DNA of 64,000 nt from Dendrocalamus latiflorus. Taxonomy: Eukaryota; Streptophyta; Magnoliopsida; Poales; Poaceae. Below are positions 47,386-57,168 of this stretch, piece by piece (position 1 is the stretch's first letter; each line of letters opens with the position of its first letter). The position numbers and the translations under genes are program-made. The notes under the pieces are model-generated. The model had not been told where the DNA came from. It worked only from the letters and a program-made list of their open reading frames with translations, and made no database searches. The DNA lies in assembly GCA_017311315.1 (NCBI GenBank), contig CM029650.1, positions 24,865,675 to 24,929,674 on the forward strand. The letters run 5' to 3'.

Positions 47386-50074
47386 ATGGCGCCCCGCGCC
47401 CGCACCCTCGTCCTGCCGCTCGCCGCGGCTACCGTCCTAGTCGCCTCCACCATCTTCCTCTTCGCCGCATCCGGTGCCCGCTGGCGCCCTGCGGACACCG
47501 GCCTCCCCGTCCCGGCCGACGCCGCCGCCGACTTCTCAGTGGTCCCTGCGAGTGTGGACTCGACCACCAACGGCCAAGAACTCTCCTTTATTGACGTGAG
47601 CGGCCGCCCCGACGATCCCAACGCCAGCTCGGCTGCTAGGAGATGCGACCCCAGCGCCGCCGCCATCAGGGTCTTCATGTACGACATGCCGCCCGAGTTC
47701 CACTTCGGCCTCCTCGGCTGGGCGCCGCCCGCCGGGGACGGTAGGGGCGTCTGGCCGGACGTCAGGGGCGGCGCCGCCCCGCGCTACCCCGGGGGCCTCA
47801 ACCAGCAGCACAGCGTCGAGTACTGGCTCACGCTGGACCTCCTGTCCGCGCCGTGTGGCGCCGCCATGAGGGTGTCCGACTCCCGCGACGCCGACGTCGT
47901 CTTCGTGCCGTTCTTCGCGTCACTCGCCTACAACCGCCACTCCAAGGCCGTGCCGCCGGAGAAGGTCAGCAGGGACAAGGCCCTGCAGGAGAAGCTCGTG
48001 AGCTACCTGATGGCTCAGCAGGAATGGAAGAGGTCCGGTGGCGCCGACCATGTCATCGTCGCGCACCACCCCAACAGCCTGCTCCATGCCCGGTCGGCTC
48101 TGTTCCCGGCGGTGTTTGTGCTCTCTGACTTTGGGAGGTACCACCCCAGGGTAGCCAGCTTGGAGAAGGATGTCATTGCGCCGTACCGGCATATGGCGAA
48201 GACGTTTGTGAATGACTCGGCCGGGTTCCATGACCGGCCGATGTTGTTATACTTCCGGGGAGCTATTTACAGGAAGGAGGTAATAGTTGTTCTTTCGTAT
48301 GTGGTTCAGCACATCGCAAACTCAATAGAAGTTTCTATGAGGTGCCAATCATACCATAGTAATGTAGTGCTTAATTTGTTGGGTTTCATAAGGTAATCAT
48401 CACCTGTTATGTGATGCCTAAAGGCATAAACATTGTATTATTACAAATACTATATACAATGAGAAAAAACTTGTCTTCTTTGTTAAGGTAAATACTTTTA
48501 GCAAAAGTTGACAAATACACATATGAGAATTGGCAAGCCTTAAGAGTGAAAGTCAATGTAACTGAGATTTTTTTTGGTTCAGTATATGAGGTAGGAATAG
48601 GATGGATTTAATAGGGGGTATTTATATGTAGTTGCTTTATACCAAATGAGCTTACTAGAGGTGGTAGAAAAGTTGTTATGTTCATTCAAAGTTCAGAACT
48701 CATGATCCATTTACAAGTCCAACCTTTCATTTCTTTTGACCAGACAAGTTACTGCTATTACAAAGTGCGACAAATTCGAATCGAGCCTGATGATAGGGAT
48801 TACCGAATTGTGCTTTTTATGCTTCTATGTATCAAATGTTGCTCCTGAACAGACAAATATGGTGGCTATATATCACGCCATCTAAAACTTTTATCTACCA
48901 TCAAAGTGGCTAGACTTATTCATATGATGCCCTTTATTGATTAATCTACAGCCATCACGTTAGTTGAAAACCTTTGGATGAAGTATTCAAGTATATGTAG
49001 TCCAAAAAATTCCAGTGGACTTATAATACAAGAAGTGACTTTGTTGATCATCCCATCTTTACTTTGTTGTTGACCATTCCATCTTTGTTGAAAAAAGCTC
49101 CTTTTATCTGAGTGTAATCAAAATACTAATGTCCAAAGTCCAAAGATCAGAAACTTACAAATGTACCCTATGCCATCAAAAAGAAAAGATTAGAACAGGA
49201 ATATATCAGCCAATTCAGTCATCAAATTTATGCGGCTATCAAGGAAAATAAACAGGTTTAGTCTATCCAGAAACTTCGTGCACATGCTTTGATTGCTTTC
49301 AGCTAGATGTAAATCATTATTTAAAAGCTAATGTAGATACATGGAGAACTGTCAGGTTACTAGATTTAACTGTATTCTGCCTGTTTATGACGACTGGTGA
49401 TGCATGACCTAATATATTACATCATCCTTTTTTCAGGGAGGCAACATTAGGCAGGAGCTATATTATTTGCACGACCTAATACTAGCTTTAACTTGTATTC
49501 TATCTGTTTGTGACGACTGGTGATGCACGACCTAATATATTACATGATCCTTTTTCAGGGGGGCAACATTAGGCAAGAGCTATATTATATGCTCAAAGAC
49601 GAAAAGGATGTTTACTTCTCCTTTGGAAGCGTCCAGGACCATGGTGTCAGCAAAGCCAGCCAGGGAATGCGCTCATCAAAGTTTTGCCTAAACATTGCTG
49701 GGGACACCCCTTCTTCCAATCGTCTGTTTGACGCCATAGTAAGCCACTGTGTCCCTGTTATCATCAGTGATGACATTGAGCTCCCTTACGAGGATGTATT
49801 GGACTATTCCAAGTTCTCCATCTTCGTTCGTTCATCTGATGCTGTCAAAGAGGGTTACTTGATGAGACTGATTAGAGGTGTAAGCAAGCATGAATGGACA
49901 AGGATGTGGAAGAGGCTCAAAGAGGTCGATAAACATTTTGAGTATCAGTACCCATCTCAGAAGGATGATGCAGTCCAGATGATCTGGCAAGCATTGGCTC
50001 GAAAGTTGCCGGCGATCCGGTTGAAGGCACATAGGTCTAGAAGATTTTCAAGATCTGACAGAGGAAGAAAATAA
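47386..50074 (+). CDS. Exostosin-family glycosyltransferase (GT47, ARAD-like)
   Basis: Exons are 47386-48279 and 49559-50074, joined by a phase-0 GT-AG intron; the product is 469 aa. A single hydrophobic anchor at residues 7-28 marks a type II Golgi membrane protein. The exostosin domain runs from about residue 94 ([17 protein letters not shown]) through [32 protein letters not shown] and [11 protein letters not shown] in exon 1, to [20 protein letters not shown] and [20 protein letters not shown] in exon 2, the likely sugar-nucleotide side. Overall it most resembles ARAD1/ARAD2, which act in arabinan synthesis of pectin; the actual donor and acceptor are not visible. The last 122 bp of the intron and the start of exon 2 are duplicated in tandem, so two acceptors compete; only the second (49557-49558) keeps the frame. 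Confidence 0.92.
49361..49594 (+). repeat. Tandem duplication across the intron-exon 2 border of the exostosin gene (122-bp period)
   Basis: TTTAAC-TGTATTCT...CGACTGGTGATGCA-GACCTAATATATTACAT-ATCC and the acceptor plus GG(A/G)GGCAACATTAGGCA(G/A)GAGC occur in both copies (from 49361 and from 49483). Using the first acceptor (AG at 49435-49436) reads about 28 residues to a stop. Confidence 0.9.
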
Positions 50075-51597
50075 ACATGAAGGCGGTTTATGTATCTTGT
50101 CCCTAGGCTAATCTAACACAGCATTTCACTGACGCATCAGTTGCTTATGTCATATGTGGGTCCATGAACAAAATCAGACAGATTGGAATAAAGGAACAGT
50201 GTAATCCCAGAAAATTCAGGTTGACTGTTGGTTATTCCATAGGAAAAAGACCGAGAACTTAAAATTTGTTGGTCCAGTTGAAGTATATACTGGCAATACA
50301 AAGGCTTATTGTTTTTGTATCATTTTTTAAAGTAAATTGTAAAAGAGGAAGGGAAAATTTTCTGAACATAATGTTGCCAAACAGCGTCAGTATTGGTATT
50401 ATGTTTAAGCTGTCTTATATGTTTAGTCATTTTTGGCCCTTTTCTTTTAAGTTGCGGTTGATAACTTTTAGCTCTGGTGGATAGTTTTTTTGTTGTGGCT
50501 GATAGTTTTTAACTATGCTTTTTGAAACGGTAACGGATGATAGAGATGTTGACGTGGATAGTGCATGTGCAAACAGGCTCAAAAAGACGTTTGGAAAAAC
50601 TGTTTAGAGAAGCTGTCCTGTTTGTTTCAGCTGTCGAAAAAGCCAAAGCCAAAGTCACCTCAAAAGCCCATTTTTGCTGTTGGCATATGCTGCTGAAGCT
50701 ATCCTTTCAATCTGTATTGCGCATTTCATGTATCAGAGGAAGAAATACAGTATAGAAAGGTGTGATTAGCGTCAGGCAGCTACCTATTCTACCATAAAAT
50801 TGTGCTTTTGTTCTACCATTGCCCAATTGACTTGGTATTTGTAAACGATCTGATAAGCGTTTGATCCAATTGACTTGGTATTTGTAAACGATCTGACAAG
50901 CGTCTAAAACTGTAAACTTCTGTCGTGTCTTCAGGTAATCGTGAATACGTCTGCTGCTTCTTCAGGTAATCGTGAATACACGTCTGCTGCTTAAAAACTA
51001 GTGACAGCTTTCGGCAAACAACATGCCAAAAGCCAACACAAATGTTTTGACGAAAAAGATGAACTGCTAGGACATTCTGCTTTCATGTGGTTTACGTTAG
51101 GCATAGAATCTAAAGCTGGAAAAGCCTTTGGCTGTCGCCAGCTTTTTAATGATGGAAGAAATCCTTTGGTTCACAGTTAAACGCATCACACGCACATCTT
51201 ATAATGAAATTAAAAGATATAATGGAAAGAAAAATTTGTGATATGTTTAACAGTTGGATCCAGGGACTAGAAGAGTACACAAACTTAATGCTACAACTTC
51301 ATTCTAGTGAGCTATTTGATTACATCGGCTTCCCCAACTAACACACTGAATCTGCACTTTGCAGTTGGCACTCATCAGGAAAATAAAAAGCTACAGAAGC
51401 AGTTCATCGAGAAATCTGGGCATCTTCTGACAATTGCATCTTGTAGCTTCAGACCAATAGCAAATGCAGGCATGCCACATATCCAAGTCAAGCTTCATCC
51501 AGGTGGCCATGAGCATCTATCTTGATCTTCCTCTTTGACAGGAAGCATCAACATGGAGCACCATAGCACATCATGTGGAGTGAAAAGTGTACTTCTG
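50075..51597. other. Exostosin 3' UTR and intergenic DNA with two short tandem duplications
   Basis: At 50823-50908 a 43-bp unit (CCAATTGACTTGGTATTTGT) is repeated. At about 50931-50990 a 30-bp unit (TTCAGGTAATCGTGAATAC) is repeated. Around 50430-50760 a TE-like stretch has AGTTGCGGTTGATAACTTTT text. No gene recognised. Confidence 0.45.
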
Positions 51598-51660
51598 TCA
51601 AAGTTCACCTTGATAGAACTTGCGCATATCATCCTCCTGCTGCTTGAACCAAAGCACATG
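51598..51660 (-). CDS. Candidate terminal exon of a small unknown protein
   Basis: On the minus strand, after an acceptor-like CTAG, the frame reads HVLWFKQQEDDMRKFYQGEL and then stops. This looks like the C-terminus of a real small charged protein rather than random sequence. The preceding exon could not be identified with confidence; the divergent promoter at about 52580 is the likely upstream end. It may be the last exon of a gene transcribed divergently from RPS16. Confidence 0.3.
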   Translation of the reverse strand, partial: HVLWFKQQEDDMRKFYQGEL

Positions 51661-52149
51661 CTAGTACTTGATAGATAGGACAACATTGAAAACAATGGCA
51701 TGCTAACATACATTACATCGAACTGAAGTGGACTGATAAGAGTGATACTACGAATTTAACATAATTGCACTGAATCAAGGGAATCTCTGTTGATCACAGA
51801 GTGCAGCAGGCTTAGACTGCGCCACTGTGGTGCAGTTTATCAACATTCCATTGCAAAATAAACAGCATTAAGTTGATAAGACTTACTCCTACATCAATTT
51901 TGGAACTCATATTTAGTTGAAAGGAAGGCATTAAAAATTTGATATGAATAAAGCAAAGGTTCATTGAGGTCAACGAGTACAATCTTAACAAATCCATGTA
52001 CACATTCAATTGCTACGCCTGCGTAGAGATTCGCAGTAACAGACAGCATTAGCCTAATACAGTCAGTCCTCACAATTCACAAACCTAAGTCGACAACCTG
52101 TTTTGCATGCCTCACAGTCAGATCAAATCACCGAGTATAAAAACAATAA
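51661..52149. other. Possible introns of a divergent minus-strand gene
   Basis: AT-rich on the minus strand, with donor-like GTACGT after TGGTTCTG at about 52160 and several acceptor-like sites. No coding exon could be defined. No snoRNA box pair was found. Confidence 0.25.
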
Positions 52150-52560
52150 TCAAACGTACCAGAACCACTCCATGAAAACAACGATCCAAGGACAGATCCA
52201 ACATAACAGAACCAAAGAATAAAAATCCCAAGAAGACAAATACAACAAAAACCACATCGCCATGAGAAAGATAAAAGAACCGCAAATCTCGGGGATTGTT
52301 TTTAGTTTGGGTGAGCCCGCGCGGCCATCATCGCGCTCGCTCCGACCGCGGGCAGTCGTCATCGCTTGCCGCCGGTGGCCGTCGCGGATGCCATCGTCGC
52401 CTCTTCCCCCAACAAAGCGCGCCACCTTCCCGCTAACCCTTTGAGGGCGGCGGTGGTGGCGCGGTTGGGGGAGAGGCGACTCCGGCCGCCGCGGCGCCTC
52501 CGGACGGCTTGCTCGGATAAGATCAAGTAGCGTTCGTGAGGGCCGAAACCCTATTCCCGT
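52150..52560 (-). other. GC-rich first exon / leader of a probable gene divergent from RPS16
   Basis: This segment has the GC content of a grass first exon and lies below a minus-strand TATA box. A 5' leader with short upstream frames (e.g. MASATATGGKR then stop) precedes a longer frame (MTTARGRSERDDG...). None of these is recognisable, so it could be coding or a non-coding transcript. Confidence 0.35.
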
Positions 52561-52590
52561 CCTCCTTCCACCATGGCCTTTTATAATCAG
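52535..52590 (-). promoter_or_regulatory. Probable divergent promoter (TATA and telo-box-like element, minus strand)
   Basis: The minus strand reads GATTATAAAAGGCC at 52574-52587, followed within 40 bp by AATAGGGTTTCGGCC (the inverse telo-box AAACCCTA). These are typical of translation-related gene promoters. Confidence 0.5.
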
Positions 52591-52621
52591 AGACTTTGGA
52601 CCTCACCACACTTCGGTTTCT

Positions 52622-52820
52622 CAAGGCCCAATACTTGTAGGCCTAGTATTTTTATGCCCAATATTTCCAGGCGTAAATTTGTAGGCCCAATATTTGTATG
52701 CCCAACTTTTCTAGTACCAGTATTTGTAGGCCCAATATTTCTAGTATTTGTACGCCCAGTATTCGTAGGCCTTATGTCTGTAGGCCCAGTATTTGCAGAC
52801 CGAATATTTATGGCCCATTA
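52622..52820. repeat. Degenerate minisatellite of site-II-like units upstream of RPS16
   Basis: About 12 units of the form TAGGCCCAATATTTG, 13-18 bp each. GGCCCA occurs intact five times and near-matches (TGCCCA, CGCCCA) several times more. GGCCCA/TGGGCC is the plant site-II element, bound by TCP factors in ribosomal-protein and cell-cycle genes. Confidence 0.8.
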
Positions 52821-52883
52821 AAGGCCCGATTTGTTTGGCTGGGGCCATGAAGCCCGTGTTTAACCTGATCTGCCTGTCTTCTG

Positions 52884-52969
52884 GGCCCAAAACTTTCGGC
52901 TGTGGCCCACATGTCAATCTCAGAACCGCGAATGCTAGGCAAAAACCCTAATGCCTCCTCGCTATAAAA
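52884..52969 (+). promoter_or_regulatory. RPS16 core promoter: site II, telo-box and TATA box
   Basis: In order: CTGGGCCC (site II, about 52881), TGGCCCAC (about 52904), AAACCCTAA (telo-box, 52943-52951) and GCTATAAAAG (TATA, 52961-52970). This combination is the standard plant ribosomal-protein promoter. The start is likely near 52995, leaving a leader of about 85 nt that begins in CT-rich sequence. Confidence 0.8.
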
Positions 52970-53080
52970 GCGCTCTCTCCTTTCGATACGCCGTCTTCGC
53001 CGCCACCTCCTCTCCCGGACCAAGCCGCCAAAGCCCTAGCAGCTGCTGCCGCCGCCGCCCCACCAAGCACCACCGCAACC

Positions 53081-53530
53081 ATGGCTGCCGCGCTCACCCG
53101 CCCACCGCCTGGCACCGTCCAGTGCTTCGGCCGCAAGAAGACGGCGGTGGCCGTGGCCTACTGCAAGCCGGGGCGCGGGCTGATCAAGGTTAACGGCGCC
53201 CCCATCGAGCTGATCTGCCCGGAGATGCTCCGCCTCAAGGCCTTCGAGCCCATCATGCTCGCCGGACGCTCCCGCTTCAAGGACATCGACATGCGCATCC
53301 GCGTTCGCGGCGGCGGGAAGACGTCCCAGATCTACGCCATCCGTCAGGCCATCGCCAAGGCGCTCGTGGCCTACTACCAGAAGTACGTCGACGAGGCCGC
53401 CAAGAAGGAGGTCAAGGACATCTTCTCCCGCTACGACCGCACCCTCCTCGTCGCCGACCCCAGGCGCTGCGAGCCCAAGAAGTTCGGTGGTCGCGGCGCC
53501 CGCGCGAGGTTCCAGAAGTCGTACCGTTGA
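53081..53530 (+). CDS. RPS16: 40S ribosomal protein S16 (uS9)
   Basis: An intronless frame of 149 aa, close to the usual plant length (about 146). It starts [20 protein letters not shown]. The uS9 signature [19 protein letters not shown] lies at about residues 77-95, and the C-terminal tail [14 protein letters not shown] reaches the decoding centre in known ribosomes. The protein is a core part of the cytosolic small subunit, near the P-site tRNA. The first ATG in an ACCATGGC context is chosen; there is no upstream ATG in the leader. Strong promoter elements and intact motifs suggest a functional copy. Confidence 0.97.
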   Translation: MAAALTRPPPGTVQCFGRKKTAVAVAYCKPGRGLIKVNGAPIELICPEMLRLKAFEPIMLAGRSRFKDIDMRIRVRGGGKTSQIYAIRQAIAKALVAYYQKYVDEAAKKEVKDIFSRYDRTLLVADPRRCEPKKFGGRGARARFQKSYR

Positions 53531-54058
53531 GCGCATGGCGGATCGTCGTGGATGTGGCGGTTTTGCTTCGTCCTATCGATTGAGCTGCTCGCCTGGTTCT
53601 ATATGTAGCTGCTTCTTTACTTCCAAATTTAGACTTTTTAAGCTTAGTTCCGAACATTTTTGACATTGTGGTATGAATGTGATGAGATGCTAAAAGACTA
53701 TTAGTAGTCGCTAGAATATGGTTTTGCTTGTTTCCTATGTCGACGAATTATGATATGATTGCCATATATTTATTCTATGTTAAGAGTTTCATTTTAAGTG
53801 GTGTGTTATGTCTCGATGTCTGTCTCATATGATTGTTTTTTTACACTTGAGGTACTCCGTATTTGTATGTCAGTTTAGCTTGAGCCTTAGGATTTAAATG
53901 TTGCAAATAATTCTCATTTTGATCAACTAGGAAACGCTCATTTTGCTCTGTTGTTCTGCTTATCGTCAGTTGGATGTTAATATGACTGATGTTCGTAGGT
54001 ATCTAGTGCTTAATGGTATTTGTACATCGGGGTGTTAAGTATTCAGGGTAGTTTGACG
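53531..54058. other. RPS16 3' UTR and downstream DNA
   Basis: The first 150-250 bp is probably 3' UTR. No other gene seen. It ends at the ATTAC copy (54059-54063) that may be the target duplication of the LTR array. Confidence 0.45.
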
Positions 54059-54063
54059 ATTAC

Positions 54064-56587
54064 TAGAGAACTTTGTTTATTTTTTTTTCTTGATGATAGT
54101 AGGTACAATGTTGTCTCCATTATAGGGTTGGTTAAACTTGATCTCTAAGAAACATATCTCTATATTAAGGAAATTAATCTCTAATAATAGAAAATTTATC
54201 TCTAATACATAGAAATAAACTAAAAGAAAATAAACCCAAATAATAATAAAATAATTATTATATTCATAATCCGTGATATACCGGCGAACCACCTAATTTC
54301 GCACGTTTCTACAGTAGCCGCACGGTACTGTTCGCTGTTGTTGCAGTGCTCGTGGTACTGTTCGCTCGCTTTTTGCATGTACGCCGAGATCCTAGGCTAT
54401 AACATTACACCATCGCGGCGAGATAGTTCATCCTCAAGCTGTCAGGTGGCGGCCATAGTTGACATCTTTCGTAATTCCATATCGACGAAAGGGCATGATG
54501 ATGATGTTGTGTTGTATGGAAGAAGATCCGCAAAGCATTGGTGAGCAACAATGAGGATAGCAACCATCTGGCTTCGATTGACGTCATAGCAGTCGCCGGT
54601 GGCAAGGTCACCCGGCATGAGGCAGCAGCATCCTTCTTACCCTCGGATGCAGCGGTTGTGGGAGGGATGTGACGACGTTGCTGGCCCCCACTTGTCAACC
54701 GTTGTGCTCCACACCTGCGGAGGCACGATGTTGGTTGATCACCTGGAGATGACCGCCGCTGGACAGCGACAACCTTTCTCCTTGGTAAAGGCACCAAAAG
54801 TGAAGCCTGAAGAGGAGTCATCATTGATGATGTTGCCATTCCCAACACCGGCGCCGAGGAAGGTGGTGGCAGTGCAATCATTGCAATGACACGCACGCCG
54901 CATCCTGTTTCTTTAACTTGTTCACCAACTCCATAGCCTTCTCCAAGTTAGCCATCGTATTGTCGAGTAAGGACCCTATTTTCTCGTTGCTAGCCATTAA
55001 AATGTCCAAGGAAGATAATTCAGCATCGAAAGTTATGGTGAGTGACTCTGATATCAAATGTGTTGTGGTACGGGTTCGAGGACTGAAGGTAGGGCACTCG
55101 CCCTTGATCGGCCAGCCATGCCACCGCCAAGGTTGTCAGGCCTGTTGAAGAAGAGAGGAAGACTAGAGAACTTTGTTTATTTCTTTTCTTAATGATAATA
55201 GGTATAATGCTGTCCCTTTTATAGGGATGGCTAAACTTGACCCCTAAGAAACCTATATACTGAGGAAACCAATCCCTAATAACAAGAAACTTATCTTTAA
55301 TATATGGAAATAATCTAAAAGGAAATAAGCCCAAATAATAAGGAAACTAATTATTATATTCTTAATTTGCGATACACTGGCGAACCACCTGATTCCGCAA
55401 GCACTACAGTACCTGTTAGTGGTTGCTACTATGCTCATGATACTGTTCGCTCGTCTGCTGCGTGTTTGCCGAGATCCTATGCCATAACATTGCACCTCTC
55501 GCGGCGAGACAGCTCGACGAGCTTTCAGGTGACGGCCATGGTTGAAGTCCTTTATAACTCCATGTCGACAAAATGGCACAATGATGATGTGTTGCATGGA
55601 AGATCCATGAAGCCTCGGTAAGCAACAATGAGGATAGCAACCCTCTAGCGTCGGTAGACGTCGTAGTAGTCGCCGGTGGCAAGGTCAATCGGCACGAGGC
55701 AGCAACATCCTTCTTGCCCTCAGATACATCGGTTGTGGGAGGGATGTGACGACGTCGTTGGCCCCCACATGTCAGCTGTTGTGCACCACACTTGCGGAGG
55801 CATGGTATCAGCTGGTCACGTAGAGATGACCGCCGCTGGAAAGCGACAATCTTCCTCCTTAGTAAAGGCACCAAAGGTGAAGTCTAAAGAGTTGTCTTGG
55901 TGATATGGCCTTTGCCAACGCTGGCGCCGAGAAAGGTGGTGACAACGCAGCCATTGCAATGGCACGTGACGCCTTTTCTTACTCTTTTAGCTTGTTCACC
56001 AACTCCTTAGCCTTCTCCAAATTGGCTATCATATTGTTGAGTAAATACCCTATTTTCTTGTTGCTAGTCATCAACATGTCCAAGGATGATAATTCAGCAT
56101 CGGAAGCCATGGTGAGTGACTCTGATACCAACTGTTGTGGTATGGGTCCGAGGAGCGAGGGTAGGGCACTCGCCTTTTCCGCCGCTAAGGCTCTGAGGTC
56201 TCTTGAAGAAGAGAGGAAGACTAGAGAATTTTGTTTATTTTTTTCTTAATGATAATAGGTACAATGCTGTCCCTTTTATAGGGATGGTTAAACTTGACCC
56301 CTAAGAAACATATCTCTATATTAAGTAAACTAATCCCTAATAAGAGGAAACTTATCTCTAATATATGAAAATAATCTAAAAGGAAATAAGCTCAAATAAT
56401 AATAAAATTAATTATTATATTCCTAATTCGCGATATACCGGAGAACCACCTTCCGCAAGCGCTACAGTATCCACGGGCACTGTTCGCGTGTGCTACAGTA
56501 CCGCATGGTACTGTTAGCGGTTGTTGCTGTGCTCGTGGTACTGTTCGCTCGTTTGCTACGTATACGCTGAGATCCTAGACCATAACA
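54064..56587 (-). mobile_element. Tandem LTR-internal-LTR-internal-LTR array of a small non-autonomous retroelement
   Basis: Three LTR copies: 54064-54404 (start missing), 55061-55489 (429 bp) and 56133-56587 (455 bp). The complete ones begin TGTTGTGGTA and end (C)CATAACA. Internal regions 54405-55060 and 55490-56132 (656 and 643 bp) separate them. On the minus strand each internal part begins with a PBS for initiator tRNA-Met: TGGTATCAGAGT (56119-56130) and TGATATCAGAGT (55045-55056). No protease, integrase or RT is present. ATTAC lies on both outer edges (54059-54063, 56588-56592), consistent with one 5-bp target duplication. The size fits a TRIM/SMART-like element or a solo-type tandem derivative. 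Confidence 0.85.
55979..56110 (-). CDS. Small ORF of the non-autonomous LTR element
   Basis: It starts just after the PBS: MASDAELSSLDMLMTSNKK, then a Leu/Asn/Lys-rich stretch (NNMIANLEKAKELVNKLKE) that could form a coiled coil, 43 aa in all. The first repeat unit has the same frame at about 54900-55037 but its ATG is ATA and the stop is lost. It may be a relic of a gag start. Whether it is translated is unknown. Confidence 0.35.
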   Translation of the reverse strand: MASDAELSSLDMLMTSNKKIGYLLNNMIANLEKAKELVNKLKE

Positions 56588-56592
56588 ATTAC

Positions 56593-56914
56593 AGTGTTGC
56601 AAATGATGCTCCTTATCGTCTGCTGGGAATTGAGAAATTTATGGGCTATTGATCTTTACAGTTATATAAACATAAATTAATTATATCATTGGGAATAAAT
56701 CCTGGTGTAAGGCGGTGTATGAAATTGATATGATGAGACAAATTATTGTCTGAAGCTTGCACATAGTATGTGTTTTGTTGTTCATCTGACTGTTTCAAGT
56801 TATAGTGTCTATAAGCAGAAGAAGGCATGGAATTCTAGTCAGGTACTTGCTAATGGAAACGTAATACAGTTGCATACTTGTTTAATTGTAATTTCAGATG
56901 CATGTTCCTGAAAT
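56593..56914. other. Intergenic spacer, nothing recognised
   Basis: AT-rich, no gene. Confidence 0.45.
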
Positions 56915-57168
56915 GGATCTTTAGGGCCCCATGCAAGCCTGGCTGCCCCCATGCGAGCCTGGCTCGCCAGAAACGCAAATGAAATCCGTATCTCGAGAGC
57001 CAGGTTCTGAGTTGCCTTTTGCATCTGGAGAGCTAGGTTCAGACTACGATGCGGGCAACCAAACAACTGAAACTTGCATCTGGGGAGCCTGACTGGGCAA
57101 CCAAACAACTTAAACTTGCATCTGGAGAGCCTGGCTGGGCAAGAACCGGGCAACCAAACGCCCCCTTA
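56915..57168. mobile_element. Probable MITE, about 250 bp
   Basis: The right end read inversely is TAAGGGGGCGTTTGGTTGCC, a common grass MITE terminus. The left end is TTAGGGCCCCATGC. Several internal phrases repeat: GAGCC(A/T)GGCT, CATCTGG-GAGCCTG and GGGCAACCAAACAACT (twice). The left end is imperfect. Confidence 0.55.

Noticed and set aside
49437..49520. Exon 2 of the exostosin gene starting at the first acceptor
   Set aside because: It reads only about 28 residues to a stop; the second acceptor gives the conserved exostosin end.
54405..55874. Minus-strand frames of 152-163 codons in the LTR array
   Set aside because: They lie in the repeat internals, change between units and have no domain.
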